Source: Terriglobales bacterium (GTDB lineage: Bacteria; Acidobacteriota; Terriglobia; Terriglobales; Acidobacteriaceae). Taken from it: a stretch of 39,877 nt of DNA. Below, in pieces: positions 17,377 to 26,379 of this stretch. The stretch is from positions 1 to 39,877 of the forward strand of contig DATIGQ010000015.1 in the NCBI GenBank assembly GCA_035454605.1, written 5' to 3'. The translations under genes were made by a program, and so were the position numbers. The notes below the pieces were generated by a model, which had not been told where the DNA came from, made no database searches, and worked only from the letters and a program-made list of their open reading frames with translations. Every line of letters starts with the position of its first letter. Position 1 is the stretch's first letter.

Positions 17377-19101
17377 TCAGTCCGGAATGTCGGGATGCCG
17401 AGTCGCCAAGCGATACCGGCCGGAGTGGAACACCAGCGGCTCGCCTTCCTGGTACTTGTAGTCTTCCACTTCCCCGAGAAGGATCACGTGGTCGCCGCCG
17501 TCGTATTGCCGCACCTTGCGGCACACGAACCAGGCGACGGCGCCGTTGAGCAGCGGGCAGCCGGCTCTGCCTTCCGTGCACTCCACGCCCGCGAACTTGT
17601 CCGCCATCGGGGTGGAAAACTGGCGGGAAAGATGGTGTTGCCGCGACTCGAGCACGTTCACCGCGAAGTGACTCGCGCTGCAGAAATCCTGGAAGCTGCC
17701 CGCGTTGCGTGCCAGGCTCCACAAAATCAGTGGCGGATCGAGTGAGACCGATGAGAACGAGTTCACCGTGACTCCCACTCGCCGTCCGTCCGATGTGCCT
17801 GCCGTTACCACCGTGACTCCGGTGGCAAACTGGCCCAACGCGCGCCGAAAATCGCGGCGATCGAACCGGTCTGCCACCGCTTTGGCTTCCTGCTGGATCA
17901 ACTTTTCCGCTTCCGCCGCCTCCATGAACCAGGGAAAGAAGGTGCGGGGATCGTCGAAGCCGTTCACGAAGGCCCGGGCGACGGCGGTGATCTTGCCGCA
18001 TGCTTCCAGGATCTTCATCACGTGCGCCGGCGGGTTCAGCATCAGGTTGGTCCACTCCGTGACCCACTTCGCATATCCCGTCCAGTAGCGATCGAAGGTC
18101 TGCTGCATCCACTCCGGATCGGCCGCCCGGTCGCCGCGCTCCAGAATGCTTTCCAGGTACGATTCCGCGCACTTGGCCGCGTTGTTCGACCCCTGCCCGG
18201 TGATGGGATCGTTGAGCACCACGGTGTCCGCCATGCCCAGGACGTGCTGCCCCGAAGGCAGCCTGGCCAACGGCTTCCGCACCACCGGGGTCAAGCGCCC
18301 GGTGAGAACGCCGTTGGCGTCGGTCAGTTCGACTTCCCGGCAGCGCTCCGCTTCCCAGGGCAGCCAGCGCTCCAGGATCTGTTTGCTGCGGGCCAGGTGT
18401 TCGCCGGGTGTCTTCACGTCCTGCCAGCAGTCCATGGGCCCGCCCACCACGCCTTCGAACGTCATGATTTCGCAGGGACCGCTGGTGGTGAGCGCGGGAA
18501 ACGCGAAGTACTCGCCCACCTGCGGAATCAGGTTGAAAGAAACCAGGCTGAAGGGCTGGCGCGGCGCCATGTTGCGCACGTAGGTGAGCGCCAGGGCACG
18601 CTGCGGTTTTTCGAAGCACGAGCGTTCGGCATCGCGCTCGAAAAGCTGCCCGATGGCGCCCTTCCCTGCCGCCACGATCACCAGGTCGTGGGTGCGTGCG
18701 CACCGCTCCAGGTCGTCCAGGTCGGCTTCCTTGATGCGCAGTTCGCCGCCGCGCCGCTCGAACTCCGTGATCCAGCGCGCCACTTTCAGACGCAGGTCCA
18801 CCGACTGCGCAGGATCATCCAGTTGGGTGGCCCAATCGACCACTTTGCCGCCCACGCCATCCGGCACGGCGAAGCCCATGCCCTCCACGCGGGGGCAGTC
18901 CGCTTCCCAGAAGTTCAGGCCCAGTGCTCGCTCCGCCTCCAGCGCCGAGTCGAACATGCACTGGCTGGACATCACCGGTCCATCGTGAATCTCCTCCGCC
19001 GAGCGGCCCGCGTAGATGGTTACCTCATAGCCGCCGGCCAGCAGGCCCAGCCCAAGTTGTAGTCCCGACTGGCCGGCTCCAATGATGGCGATACGCTTCA
19101 T
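17377..19101 (-). CDS. Self-sufficient styrene/indole monooxygenase: StyA-StyB type fusion
   Basis: 574 aa with two domains. Residues 1 to about 403 are a StyA-type FAD monooxygenase: GAGQSG at 8-13, VDLRLKVARW at 101-110, FEKPQRAL at 163-170, and GMADTVVLNDPITGQGSNN at 289-307. Residues from about 412 to the end are a StyB/HpaC-type flavin reductase: FRRALGQFATGVTVVT near 418, VTVNSFSSVSLDPPLI, then the C-terminal HxGRY block. Having both in one chain resembles the StyA2B proteins known from Rhodococcus opacus 1CP; the fusion would deliver FADH2 within the protein. It is first in the operon with LLM, StyA-like and SDR genes, and divergent from a second, close StyA homologue. In Rhodococcus, StyA1 takes reduced flavin from StyA2B, and the same partnership is plausible here. 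Confidence 0.9.
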   Translation of the reverse strand: MKRIAIIGAGQSGLQLGLGLLAGGYEVTIYAGRSAEEIHDGPVMSSQCMFDSALEAERALGLNFWEADCPRVEGMGFAVPDGVGGKVVDWATQLDDPAQSVDLRLKVARWITEFERRGGELRIKEADLDDLERCARTHDLVIVAAGKGAIGQLFERDAERSCFEKPQRALALTYVRNMAPRQPFSLVSFNLIPQVGEYFAFPALTTSGPCEIMTFEGVVGGPMDCWQDVKTPGEHLARSKQILERWLPWEAERCREVELTDANGVLTGRLTPVVRKPLARLPSGQHVLGMADTVVLNDPITGQGSNNAAKCAESYLESILERGDRAADPEWMQQTFDRYWTGYAKWVTEWTNLMLNPPAHVMKILEACGKITAVARAFVNGFDDPRTFFPWFMEAAEAEKLIQQEAKAVADRFDRRDFRRALGQFATGVTVVTAGTSDGRRVGVTVNSFSSVSLDPPLILWSLARNAGSFQDFCSASHFAVNVLESRQHHLSRQFSTPMADKFAGVECTEGRAGCPLLNGAVAWFVCRKVRQYDGGDHVILLGEVEDYKYQEGEPLVFHSGRYRLATRHPDIPD

Positions 19102-19142
19102 TCCACCCGGTTCCCCAACGCGGAAAGCAAACTATCACGCAG

Positions 19143-19155
19143 GTTGGTGACGAAC
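19143..19155. promoter_or_regulatory. Imperfect palindrome in divergent monooxygenase promoter region
   Basis: GTTGGTGACGAAC pairs at five of six symmetric positions around a central G. It lies in the 199-base region between the divergent StyA-StyB fusion and stand-alone StyA genes, where a shared operator would be expected. No regulator gene is nearby to match it, so this is a weak candidate. Confidence 0.25.
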
Positions 19156-19300
19156 AAGGGAGCCGGACTGTAAAGAGATGAAAACGGCGCAACTCTCGGG
19201 TATATTTGGCTCCCCATCGAACGGATTCCGCGCCCGTCCCTACATGCAGGATCGCCGGACCCGTGGGCCGCACTTCAGGAAGCGAGGGAGACAGCGCTCC

Positions 19301-20539
19301 ATGAGAAAGATCGCGATTGTCGGAGCCGGACAATCCGGCCTGCAGTTGGCGCTAGGGCTGCAGCAGCAGGGTTACGGCGTCACCGTCGTCTCCAACCGCA
19401 CGCCCGAGCAGATTCGCGCCGGCCGGGTCACATCCAGCCAGTTCATGTTCCACGACTCCTTGCAGAACGAGCGCGACCTCGGCATCAACCTCTGGGAGAA
19501 GCAGTGTCCCATCACCGAAGGCATCGCCTTCTCCATCCCTGCTCCCGATGGCAGCCGCGCTCTCTTCTGGGAGGCCCGGCTCGACCACTACGGCCAGTCC
19601 ATCGATCAGCGCGTGAAGTTCTCGGGTTGGATGGCGGAGTTTGCTCGCCGCGGCGGCAAGCTGGTGATCGAGGACGCCGGTCCGGAGCACCTGGAGCAGT
19701 ACGCCCACACCCACGACCTCGTCCTGGTCGCTTCCGGCAAGGGAGAAATCGCCCGCCTGTTCGAGCGCGACGCCTCCCGCTCTCCCTACTCCACTCCCAT
19801 GCGCGCCCTCGCGCTCACCTACGTCACCAACATGGTGCCCCGCGAGCCCTACCCCGCGGTGGCCTTCAGCCTCATGCCCGGCGTGGGCGAATACTTTGTT
19901 TTCCCCGCCCTCACCCTCAGCGGCCCCTGCGAGATCATGGTGTTTGAAGGCGTGGTCGGCGGGCCCATGGACTGCTGGCAGGATGTGAAAACGCCCCAGC
20001 AGCACCTGGCCCGCAGCAAGGAGATCCTCGCCAAGTTCCTGCCCTGGGAAGCCGCGCGCTGCCACAACATTCAACTCACCGACGACATGGGCATCCTGAC
20101 CGGCCGCTTCGCCCCCACCGTCCGCAAGCCTGTCTGCAAGCTGCCGTCCGGCGCCGTGGTCCTGGGTATGGCGGATGTAGTGGTGCTCAACGATCCCATC
20201 ACCGGCCAGGGCTCGAACACTGCCAGCAAGGCGGCGAAGGTGTACATGGACCGCATCCTGGAGCGCGGCTCGAAGCCCTTCGATGCCGCCTGGATGCAAG
20301 GCACCTTCGATGCCTTCTGGAGCTACGCCCAGTGGGTGGTGCGTTGGACCAACTCGTTATTGGTGCCACCTGAGCCCCAGATCCTGCAGCTCATGGGCGC
20401 CGCCAGCCAGATTCCGGCGCTCGCCAGCCGGATCGCGAATGGATTTAACAACCCGCCGGACTACAGCCCTTGGTGGTTCGGCACCGCAGAGGCCGAATCC
20501 CTGATTCAGCGCCTGCAGAAGGAGGCGTCGGTCGCCTAG
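19301..20539 (+). CDS. StyA-like FAD-dependent styrene/indole-type monooxygenase
   Basis: 412 aa, matching StyA length. I start at ATG 19301, preceded by GAGGGAG at a good distance; the open frame extends upstream to 19178, but the FAD motif GAGQSG then sits wrongly far from the N-terminus. Features are GAGQSG at 8-13, the IDQRVKFSGWM block, TPMRALALTYV, GEYFVFPALTLSGPCEIM, and the late GMADVVVLNDPITGQGSN. It closely resembles the N-terminal domain of the divergent fusion protein, with long shared stretches such as VFEGVVGGPMDCWQDVKTP. It has no reductase domain and so depends on reduced FAD from outside, most simply from the fusion. The amidase gene follows on the same strand after 133 bases. 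Confidence 0.88.
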   Translation: MRKIAIVGAGQSGLQLALGLQQQGYGVTVVSNRTPEQIRAGRVTSSQFMFHDSLQNERDLGINLWEKQCPITEGIAFSIPAPDGSRALFWEARLDHYGQSIDQRVKFSGWMAEFARRGGKLVIEDAGPEHLEQYAHTHDLVLVASGKGEIARLFERDASRSPYSTPMRALALTYVTNMVPREPYPAVAFSLMPGVGEYFVFPALTLSGPCEIMVFEGVVGGPMDCWQDVKTPQQHLARSKEILAKFLPWEAARCHNIQLTDDMGILTGRFAPTVRKPVCKLPSGAVVLGMADVVVLNDPITGQGSNTASKAAKVYMDRILERGSKPFDAAWMQGTFDAFWSYAQWVVRWTNSLLVPPEPQILQLMGAASQIPALASRIANGFNNPPDYSPWWFGTAEAESLIQRLQKEASVA

Positions 20540-20552
20540 GTACGCTGCCGAG

Positions 20553-20579
20553 TTGACAGCGGCCGCCCCCGGGTATGGA
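20553..20579 (+). promoter_or_regulatory. Candidate promoter upstream of amidase gene
   Basis: A perfect TTGACA at 20553-20558 is followed after 15 bases by TATGGA. The -35 is ideal but the spacing is short and the -10 is weak. It lies between the StyA-like gene and the amidase, so the amidase could have its own start of transcription. Confidence 0.3.
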
Positions 20580-20672
20580 ATGAGCATCTCCAGGATCGCT
20601 CACACTTCAGGGAAGGATTTTTTCTGGACCCGGGCAACATACTCAACGCCATCATGAACCAGGAGGTGCACC

Positions 20673-21782
20673 ATGGTTGAGCAATATATGGCTCTGGCTT
20701 TGCAGCCCACCATGCGCGGCTGCCGCAAGCGTTCCGAAGTCATCACCAACCTCAAGCACATCGGCGAACTCATCGACGCCTCGGTGTGGCTCAGCGCCAT
20801 CGATCTCCCCGTGCGCTTGATCACCATCCCCGAGGGCTCTCTGCAAGGCTTCACCGATGAGGTCTTCGACTGGGACCATCGCAAATACGTGCAGGAGATG
20901 GCGCTCGATATCCCCGGTGACGAAACCGAGTTCCTGGGTCGCAAGGCGCGTCAGCACAACGCCTTTGTCATCGCCCAGGCCAAGGTGAAGCACCCCGAGT
21001 TTCCCGAGCGTTTCTTCAACTGCGCCTTCATCATCGACCCCAGCGGCAACGTGATCCACCGGCACTACAAGCTGCAGGTGTTCGCGCGCGAGCACTCCAC
21101 CGTCCCCCACGACGTGTGGGATCGCTGGGTGGAACTCTATGGCGAGAACCTGGACGCCTTCTACCCGGTTTGCGATACCGAGATCGGCCGCATCGGCACC
21201 ATCATCTGCATGGAGGGCTCCTATCCGGAAACGGCCCGCGGCCTGGCCATGAACGGTGCCGAGATCATCTACCGGCCCAGCTACCCTGAGCCTTACGTAG
21301 CCAACGGCTTGTGGGAGATCCAAAACCGTGCCCGCGCCTTGGACAACACCTGCTATGTGATCGCTCCCAACGTCGCCTGTTACTACCTGACGCAGGAGTC
21401 GGAAACCGCCATCGACACCTTCGGCGGCGCGTCCATGATCGTCGACTACCAGGGACGCATGGTTTCCGAACACAAGTACGGTTCGGGTTCCTCCTACGCC
21501 GGAGGCATCATCGACATCGAAGCTCTGCGCCAGTACCGCACGCGCTCCCTGTGGGGCAACTGGATGAAGGACCTGCGCACGGAACAGTACCGGTTGATCT
21601 ATGACCGGCCCATCTACCCCAAGAACCTGTGCCTGGAGGAACCTCCCCGCCGGCACGAGCAGAACGACGCCATCGTTCGCGCCCAGATCGAGTCGATGAT
21701 TGACCGCGATATCTTCCGGCGCGCGGGCACGAAGAAGGGCGAAGCGAAAGAGCGGCCCGCCGAAAAAGTGCTCGCCGATTGA
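20673..21782 (+). CDS. CN-hydrolase (nitrilase superfamily) aliphatic-amidase-like enzyme
   Basis: 369 aa. The Glu-Lys-Cys triad of the nitrilase superfamily is intact: E54 in IPEGSLQGF, K133 in RHYKL, and C179 in IICMEGSYPE. E140 in AREHS corresponds to the second glutamate of AmiE/AmiF-type amidases. The DIPGDETEFLGRKA segment and GSYPExxRxLAMNGAE after the cysteine resemble aliphatic amidase and formamidase, although the residues directly after Cys (M-E-G) differ from the C-D-D-G or C-H-D-G of those enzymes. It probably hydrolyses an amide or carbamoyl-type C-N bond, releasing ammonia. A very strong ribosome-binding site (AGGAGGTG, 20661-20668) fixes the start. A nitrilase gene follows, and a paralogue lacking the Cys lies at 33529. 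Confidence 0.87.
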   Translation: MVEQYMALALQPTMRGCRKRSEVITNLKHIGELIDASVWLSAIDLPVRLITIPEGSLQGFTDEVFDWDHRKYVQEMALDIPGDETEFLGRKARQHNAFVIAQAKVKHPEFPERFFNCAFIIDPSGNVIHRHYKLQVFAREHSTVPHDVWDRWVELYGENLDAFYPVCDTEIGRIGTIICMEGSYPETARGLAMNGAEIIYRPSYPEPYVANGLWEIQNRARALDNTCYVIAPNVACYYLTQESETAIDTFGGASMIVDYQGRMVSEHKYGSGSSYAGGIIDIEALRQYRTRSLWGNWMKDLRTEQYRLIYDRPIYPKNLCLEEPPRRHEQNDAIVRAQIESMIDRDIFRRAGTKKGEAKERPAEKVLAD

Positions 21783-21804
21783 GGCCGCACGAACGTGCGA
21801 TCGG

Positions 21805-21829
21805 GCGCGGTCCTTTTAGGGGACCGCGC
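21805..21829 (+). terminator. Strong hairpin between amidase and nitrilase genes
   Basis: Arms GCGCGGTCC and GGACCGCGC form a perfect 9-bp stem around a 7-base loop that contains four T. No run of T follows, so it may be a terminator or attenuator, or an RNA-stabilising stem reducing readthrough from the amidase to the nitrilase. The nitrilase ribosome-binding site (GGAGGG) lies downstream of it. Confidence 0.45.
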
Positions 21830-21864
21830 TCGTCGCTTGTTGTGGTTCAAACCCGGAGGGAACA

Positions 21865-22980
21865 ATGAAGCCCCAGCAAAAGGTCCTGGGTGGTCGAGAC
21901 GTGGTCAAGGTGGCCGTCGTGCAGACTCCACCGGTCTACCTCGACCGTGAGCGCAGCGTGGAACGCGCCTGCCAGAAGATTGCGCAAGCCGCCGAGCACG
22001 GGGCGGAACTCATCGTCTTCACCGAGACCTGGCTGGCCGGCTACCCCTATTGGGGCGAGGGTTGGGAGTCGAAGCTCAATGACTGGGTGCCGGTGCGCAT
22101 CCGCTTCTATGACAACGCCCTGCTGATTCCCAGCGAAGACACCGAACGCCTCGGCGAGGCGGCCGCCAAGGCCAACGCGTACGTCGTGATCGGCTGCAAT
22201 GAGATGGATCCACGCCGCGGCGTGCACACCATCTACAACACTCTGCTTTTTCTCGATCGCTCCGGGAAGGTCCTCGGACGCCATCGCAAGACCATGCCCA
22301 CCTTCGTCGAGCGAGCGGTGTGGGGCAACGGGGACGGCAGCGACCTGGTCACCTATGACACCGACATCGGCCGTATCGGCGGCCTCATCTGTGGCGAGCA
22401 TCTCATGACCCTCATCCGCGCCCGCATGATCGAACAGGGCGAGGACTTCCACATCGCCGTCTTTCCGGGAGCTTTCGCGCTCCACTGCGGGCCCAAGTTG
22501 GAAGAGGCCGATGTCCAGGGCCAGTTCTTCTGGGGCCACACCCAGACGCGCGCCCATGCCCTGGAAGCGGGCGCGTTCGTGCTTTCCGCCTGCGGATACA
22601 TCACCCAGGACGATATCCCGGCAGACTTCCCCCTGCGGGATACCATCAATGTGGACTACGCCCAGGGCGGCAGCCAGATCGTGGCCCCGCTCGGTATCCC
22701 CCTGGTTCCCCCTACAACCGGCGACACCATCCTCTATGCCGAATGCCGCGCCGACATGATCAAGGTGTGGAAAGCCATCATCGATACCGTCGGCCACTAC
22801 GCCCGCCCGGACATCGTGCGACTGCAGTACACCGGCGCGCCGGCGCAGACTGCGGAACTGGTGAATACGGCACTGGAAAAAACTCCGCGTGACCGTTTGG
22901 ACGAAATCGCCGAACAACATGGCGTGAGCCGCCAAAGCGTCGAAACAGCACTGGAAGACCTGACCCGGCGCTCCGCCTGA
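21865..22980 (+). CDS. Nitrilase
   Basis: 371 aa, the length of true nitrilases, which convert a nitrile to a carboxylic acid and ammonia. The triad is E54 in FTETWLAGYPYW, K142 in RHRKTMPT, and C176 in GLICGEHL. The nitrilase-specific TMPTFVERAVWGNGDGSDL block follows the lysine. The residue after the catalytic cysteine is Gly where most nitrilases have Trp (C-W-E), a possible pointer to altered substrate range. Cyanide-acting and arylacetonitrile enzymes are alternatives. The last 31 residues (341-371), LDEIAEQHGVSRQSVETAL and neighbours, read like a helix-turn-helix. The ATG is preceded by GGAGGGAACA. It shares strand and proximity with the amidase and the TonB-dependent receptor. Confidence 0.9.
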   Translation: MKPQQKVLGGRDVVKVAVVQTPPVYLDRERSVERACQKIAQAAEHGAELIVFTETWLAGYPYWGEGWESKLNDWVPVRIRFYDNALLIPSEDTERLGEAAAKANAYVVIGCNEMDPRRGVHTIYNTLLFLDRSGKVLGRHRKTMPTFVERAVWGNGDGSDLVTYDTDIGRIGGLICGEHLMTLIRARMIEQGEDFHIAVFPGAFALHCGPKLEEADVQGQFFWGHTQTRAHALEAGAFVLSACGYITQDDIPADFPLRDTINVDYAQGGSQIVAPLGIPLVPPTTGDTILYAECRADMIKVWKAIIDTVGHYARPDIVRLQYTGAPAQTAELVNTALEKTPRDRLDEIAEQHGVSRQSVETALEDLTRRSA

Positions 22981-23070
22981 ACCTTTTCGTCAGGGTTCCG
23001 GCCGACCGTCTCCTGGCCGTTCCGGACACACCGAATCTCGGCAGGCATTCCTTCCCGCTCGACCCCGACC

Positions 23071-23086
23071 TGTGACGGTCGTCACA
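23071..23086. promoter_or_regulatory. CRP/FNR-family binding site (TGTGA-N6-TCACA)
   Basis: TGTGACGGTCGTCACA matches both half-sites of the CRP consensus without mismatch, with 7-bp symmetric arms. It is centred about 130 bases before the start codon of the TonB-dependent receptor and 90 bases after the nitrilase stop. I infer control of the receptor by a CRP-like protein; no such gene is in the window. Confidence 0.5.
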
Positions 23087-23208
23087 CCTCGGTGTACGTA
23101 GCTCACAGGTGCTCCGGTCACGAGTCACTGACACGACCGCTGCCTGCGGCCATCCTCTTCGCCATCCGGGGGATGAACCTAAGCTCCCCTTTTTTGCGGG
23201 AGAAAATG

Positions 23209-26200
23209 ATGACAACTGGACCCAGAAATACACATCGCGCAGTGTTGGCCTTGGGTGTGGCGATTTGCCTCGCGCTGGTTCTTCCGGTGGCTCAAGCTCA
23301 AACTTTGGCCAGCGTTTCCATTTCCATCCAGGACCAGACCGGGGCGGTGATTCCCCAGGCCAAGGTCGTTCTCAAGAGCATCGCCACGGGATTGCAGCGT
23401 GAAGCCACGGCGGATGGCCACGGGTTCGCGCAAATCGTCAACCTTCCCCCCGGGGTATACGAGCTGGGTGTCACGGCCGAACACTTCAAGCCGGCCACCC
23501 GCACCCTTCACCTGGAGGTCGGTCAGAGTGCTTCCGTTCCTATGACCCTGGTGGTGGAGACCACACAGGAAGTCACGGTGTCGGCGACCGAAGAGGGCGT
23601 GAGCACCTACAAGGCCGAGGTGAGTGAGGTCCTGAGCGAACGGCAGATTCACAACCTGCCCATCAAGGGACGCAACTTCATCGACTTCGTGATGCTGACG
23701 CCCGAAGTCACCCTCGGCAACAGCACCTCGGTGGGCAGTCAGGCGCCGTTCACCGAACAGACCCCCAAACTGAGTTTCGGCGGAGTGCGAGAGACCCACT
23801 CGGTATTCATCTCGCTGGATGGTGTCGACTACACCACCGGACTCTCCGGCTTGCAACGCGCTTCTCCCGCCCAGGACTGGGTACAGGAGTTTCGCGTGGT
23901 CACCGGAAGCTACGAGTCCGAAGTAGGGCGCACTCTAGGCGGGATCGTCAACACCGTCACCAAGTCCGGCACCAACCGGTTCCATGGCGGAGCCTACGAG
24001 TTCTTCCGCAACGGCGCCATCAATGCGAACAATCCCCTGGCAACTTCCAATGTAATCCGCCTGAACCAGTTTGGTGTCAATCTCGGCGGACCCATTGTCA
24101 AGGAAAAGACCTTCTTCTTCACCGGATACGAGGGACAGCGCCGGGGGCAGTCGCCCATCTACTCCAGCTTCATCTTGGCCACCATCGACCCGGACCCGGT
24201 CGCCTGCCCCGTCCTCCCGCCGCCCGGTACATTCAATCCGGCATGTATCAGCATTAACGGCACCAAGAATTTCTTCGGCCTGCAGCCGGAGAACCTGGCC
24301 TCAGTCCTCATCGTCAACGATTACGACAAGCTCATCGGCAAGGCGGACCACCAGTTCTCCAGCAACACGCTGCTGACGACGCGCTACCTGTTTTCCGACG
24401 AGCGCAATGAAGACACGCCTGGCGCCCCTCCGGGACTGGGATTGCCGAGCAGCTTCCGCTCCAACCCCATTCGGGATCAGTCCGTGGCCGCCAACCTGAT
24501 TCACACCTTCTCCCCCCGGGTTGCCACCGACACCATCGTGCAGTTCGCTCGTCGTACTTTCCACTTGGATCCCGTAGGCGCCGGTCGCGAACCGTTCATG
24601 GCCCTGGTCAACCTGGCGCAATCCGGCGGCCCCGTGGGAAGCTTCACCTTCTACCGCGAGAACCGGCTGCAGGTCGGCCAGAATGTGACCTACACCTTCG
24701 GCAATCACACCCTCAAGTTCGGCGGGGAGTTTCACAACATCTGGAACACCACCAAGTCCCCGATGTTCACCCCGGGCGTGGCGGCCTTTTGCCCGGACAG
24801 CTACTTTGGCACGCCCAATGTGTTCGGCTGCGGCGATTTCTCTGGCCTCGGCCCGACCGCCTTGGTGTTCTACTTCGGCATGCCGCGGTCCCTCTGGGGT
24901 CAGCCCTTGATCCCGCGCGGCACCGACTGGCAGGCCGGCCTGCTGCCTCAGACCATGTTCGACGAATTCGACGCCGCTTCCTCCGCGGATTTCACCCGGC
25001 AGATTTACAGCCTGTATATCCAGGATAAGTGGCGTATCGGTTCGCGCTTTACCCTGACATTCGGATTGAGGTACGACAATGAAACCCGGCCTTTCCACGA
25101 GCGCGACTGGTATCAGCCGGACCGCAACAACTTCCAGCCTCGCGTCGGATTCGCCTATTCCCCGGACGACAAGACGGTGATCCGTGGTGGCTTCGGCATC
25201 TACACCGGCCCCTTCAACTGGAGCGAGCTGGTGGGAACCACGACCGCTTTTGGCCCCGTCAACGGCTACATGAACAACCCCTTCGTGGGTGCGTTCGTCA
25301 ATCCCACCGAGACTCTGGTGGGCCTGGCCTTTTTCGGGCCCGTGGGCGTCGTCCCCGGCCCCTTCACCGCGGGTGTGGCCTTTGCCAACTTCACGGCCAC
25401 CGGCACCTACCCGGATCCGTCGCAACTCATCGGGTTTTCGCACGGCTTCACAACCCGCGATTTCCCCAATCCCTATGCGGAAAACGCCAGTCTGCAGGTG
25501 GAGCGGCAGTTAGGCAAGGACGTGCAGATTTCGGTGGGCTACTCCTTCATTCACGCGCTCAAGATCCACTACTGTGGATGCCAGACCAATGTCAGGCCCG
25601 ACGGGTTCCTGCCCAACGGGAAGGAAAGGCTGGCGCTCGCCGACCCCAACTTCGGCTTCGCTTTCCTGGATGAGCCCGCTGGGTACTCCATCTATCACGC
25701 CGGCTTCGTCACCGTGAACAAGCGCTTCAGCCACCACTTCAACTTCACCGCCAACTACACCTGGTCGAAGTCGATTGACAATCAAACCACCATCCAGTAC
25801 GCCACCGGGGCGGAGAACTACCTGCGCAAGGACCTGGAGCGTGCGGTATCCGATAATCACGTAGCGCACCGCTTCATCCTTACCGGACTGGCGGATTCAC
25901 CGTTCCGTAACTGGCTGGCCAAGAACTGGAGCCTGGGCCTCACCACGACCCTGCAAACCCCGCGCTACCAGGCGGTTCAGGTCGGATTCGACGTCAACGG
26001 CGACGGCTTCCCCTTCACCGATCGCGTCGGCCGGCTGGGCCGCAATACCTATCGCGGCGATGTGTTTCACAATATCGACCTGCGCGTGCAGCGCGACATC
26101 CCCTTCACCATCTCCAAGAGCGAAGCGCACCTGAATTTCAGCTTCGAGGTCTTCAACCTGTTCAACCGCGCCAATGTGCTTGATGTGAATAACATCTACG

Positions 26201-26334
26201 GCGCGCCCGACCTCATCGGGCCGGAACCGCGGCAGTTCGGGGATGGCGTGGGCGGAGCGAATCCCGGCTTCGGCCAGCCCCGCAGCATCGGCGACGCGCG
26301 CCAGTTGCAGTTCGCGCTTCGCCTGACGTTCTAG
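23209..26334 (+). CDS. TonB-dependent outer-membrane receptor with carboxypeptidase-regulatory-like domain (Oar-like), copy 1
   Basis: 1041 aa from ATG 23209. The frame is open further upstream, but this ATG has GGGAG at proper spacing and gives a clean signal peptide (hydrophobic stretch then AQAQ near residue 30). Residues ~32-117 are a CnaB/carboxypeptidase-regulatory-like fold (DQTGAVIPQAKVVLKS, LPPGVYELGVTAEHFKPA). A plug region follows (LPIKGRNFIDFVMLTPEV, then LDGVDYTTGLSGL), then a large beta barrel ending in the aromatic residue F. Proteins of this build import large or scarce solutes in Acidobacteria. It stands between the nitrilase and the molybdenum hydroxylase genes and is a close paralogue of the receptor at 30210. 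A CRP-like site lies upstream. The transported compound is unknown. Confidence 0.9.
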   Translation: MTTGPRNTHRAVLALGVAICLALVLPVAQAQTLASVSISIQDQTGAVIPQAKVVLKSIATGLQREATADGHGFAQIVNLPPGVYELGVTAEHFKPATRTLHLEVGQSASVPMTLVVETTQEVTVSATEEGVSTYKAEVSEVLSERQIHNLPIKGRNFIDFVMLTPEVTLGNSTSVGSQAPFTEQTPKLSFGGVRETHSVFISLDGVDYTTGLSGLQRASPAQDWVQEFRVVTGSYESEVGRTLGGIVNTVTKSGTNRFHGGAYEFFRNGAINANNPLATSNVIRLNQFGVNLGGPIVKEKTFFFTGYEGQRRGQSPIYSSFILATIDPDPVACPVLPPPGTFNPACISINGTKNFFGLQPENLASVLIVNDYDKLIGKADHQFSSNTLLTTRYLFSDERNEDTPGAPPGLGLPSSFRSNPIRDQSVAANLIHTFSPRVATDTIVQFARRTFHLDPVGAGREPFMALVNLAQSGGPVGSFTFYRENRLQVGQNVTYTFGNHTLKFGGEFHNIWNTTKSPMFTPGVAAFCPDSYFGTPNVFGCGDFSGLGPTALVFYFGMPRSLWGQPLIPRGTDWQAGLLPQTMFDEFDAASSADFTRQIYSLYIQDKWRIGSRFTLTFGLRYDNETRPFHERDWYQPDRNNFQPRVGFAYSPDDKTVIRGGFGIYTGPFNWSELVGTTTAFGPVNGYMNNPFVGAFVNPTETLVGLAFFGPVGVVPGPFTAGVAFANFTATGTYPDPSQLIGFSHGFTTRDFPNPYAENASLQVERQLGKDVQISVGYSFIHALKIHYCGCQTNVRPDGFLPNGKERLALADPNFGFAFLDEPAGYSIYHAGFVTVNKRFSHHFNFTANYTWSKSIDNQTTIQYATGAENYLRKDLERAVSDNHVAHRFILTGLADSPFRNWLAKNWSLGLTTTLQTPRYQAVQVGFDVNGDGFPFTDRVGRLGRNTYRGDVFHNIDLRVQRDIPFTISKSEAHLNFSFEVFNLFNRANVLDVNNIYGAPDLIGPEPRQFGDGVGGANPGFGQPRSIGDARQLQFALRLTF

Positions 26335-26379
26335 GGCGGCGGGCCTGTTCGGCCCCTGCCCTGTCGGAGGGAGGATGGA

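Noticed and set aside
19178-19300. Earlier ATG for the stand-alone StyA-like protein
   Set aside because: It would put 41 basic, unrelated residues before the FAD-binding strand. The ATG at 19301 has a good GAGGGAG site.
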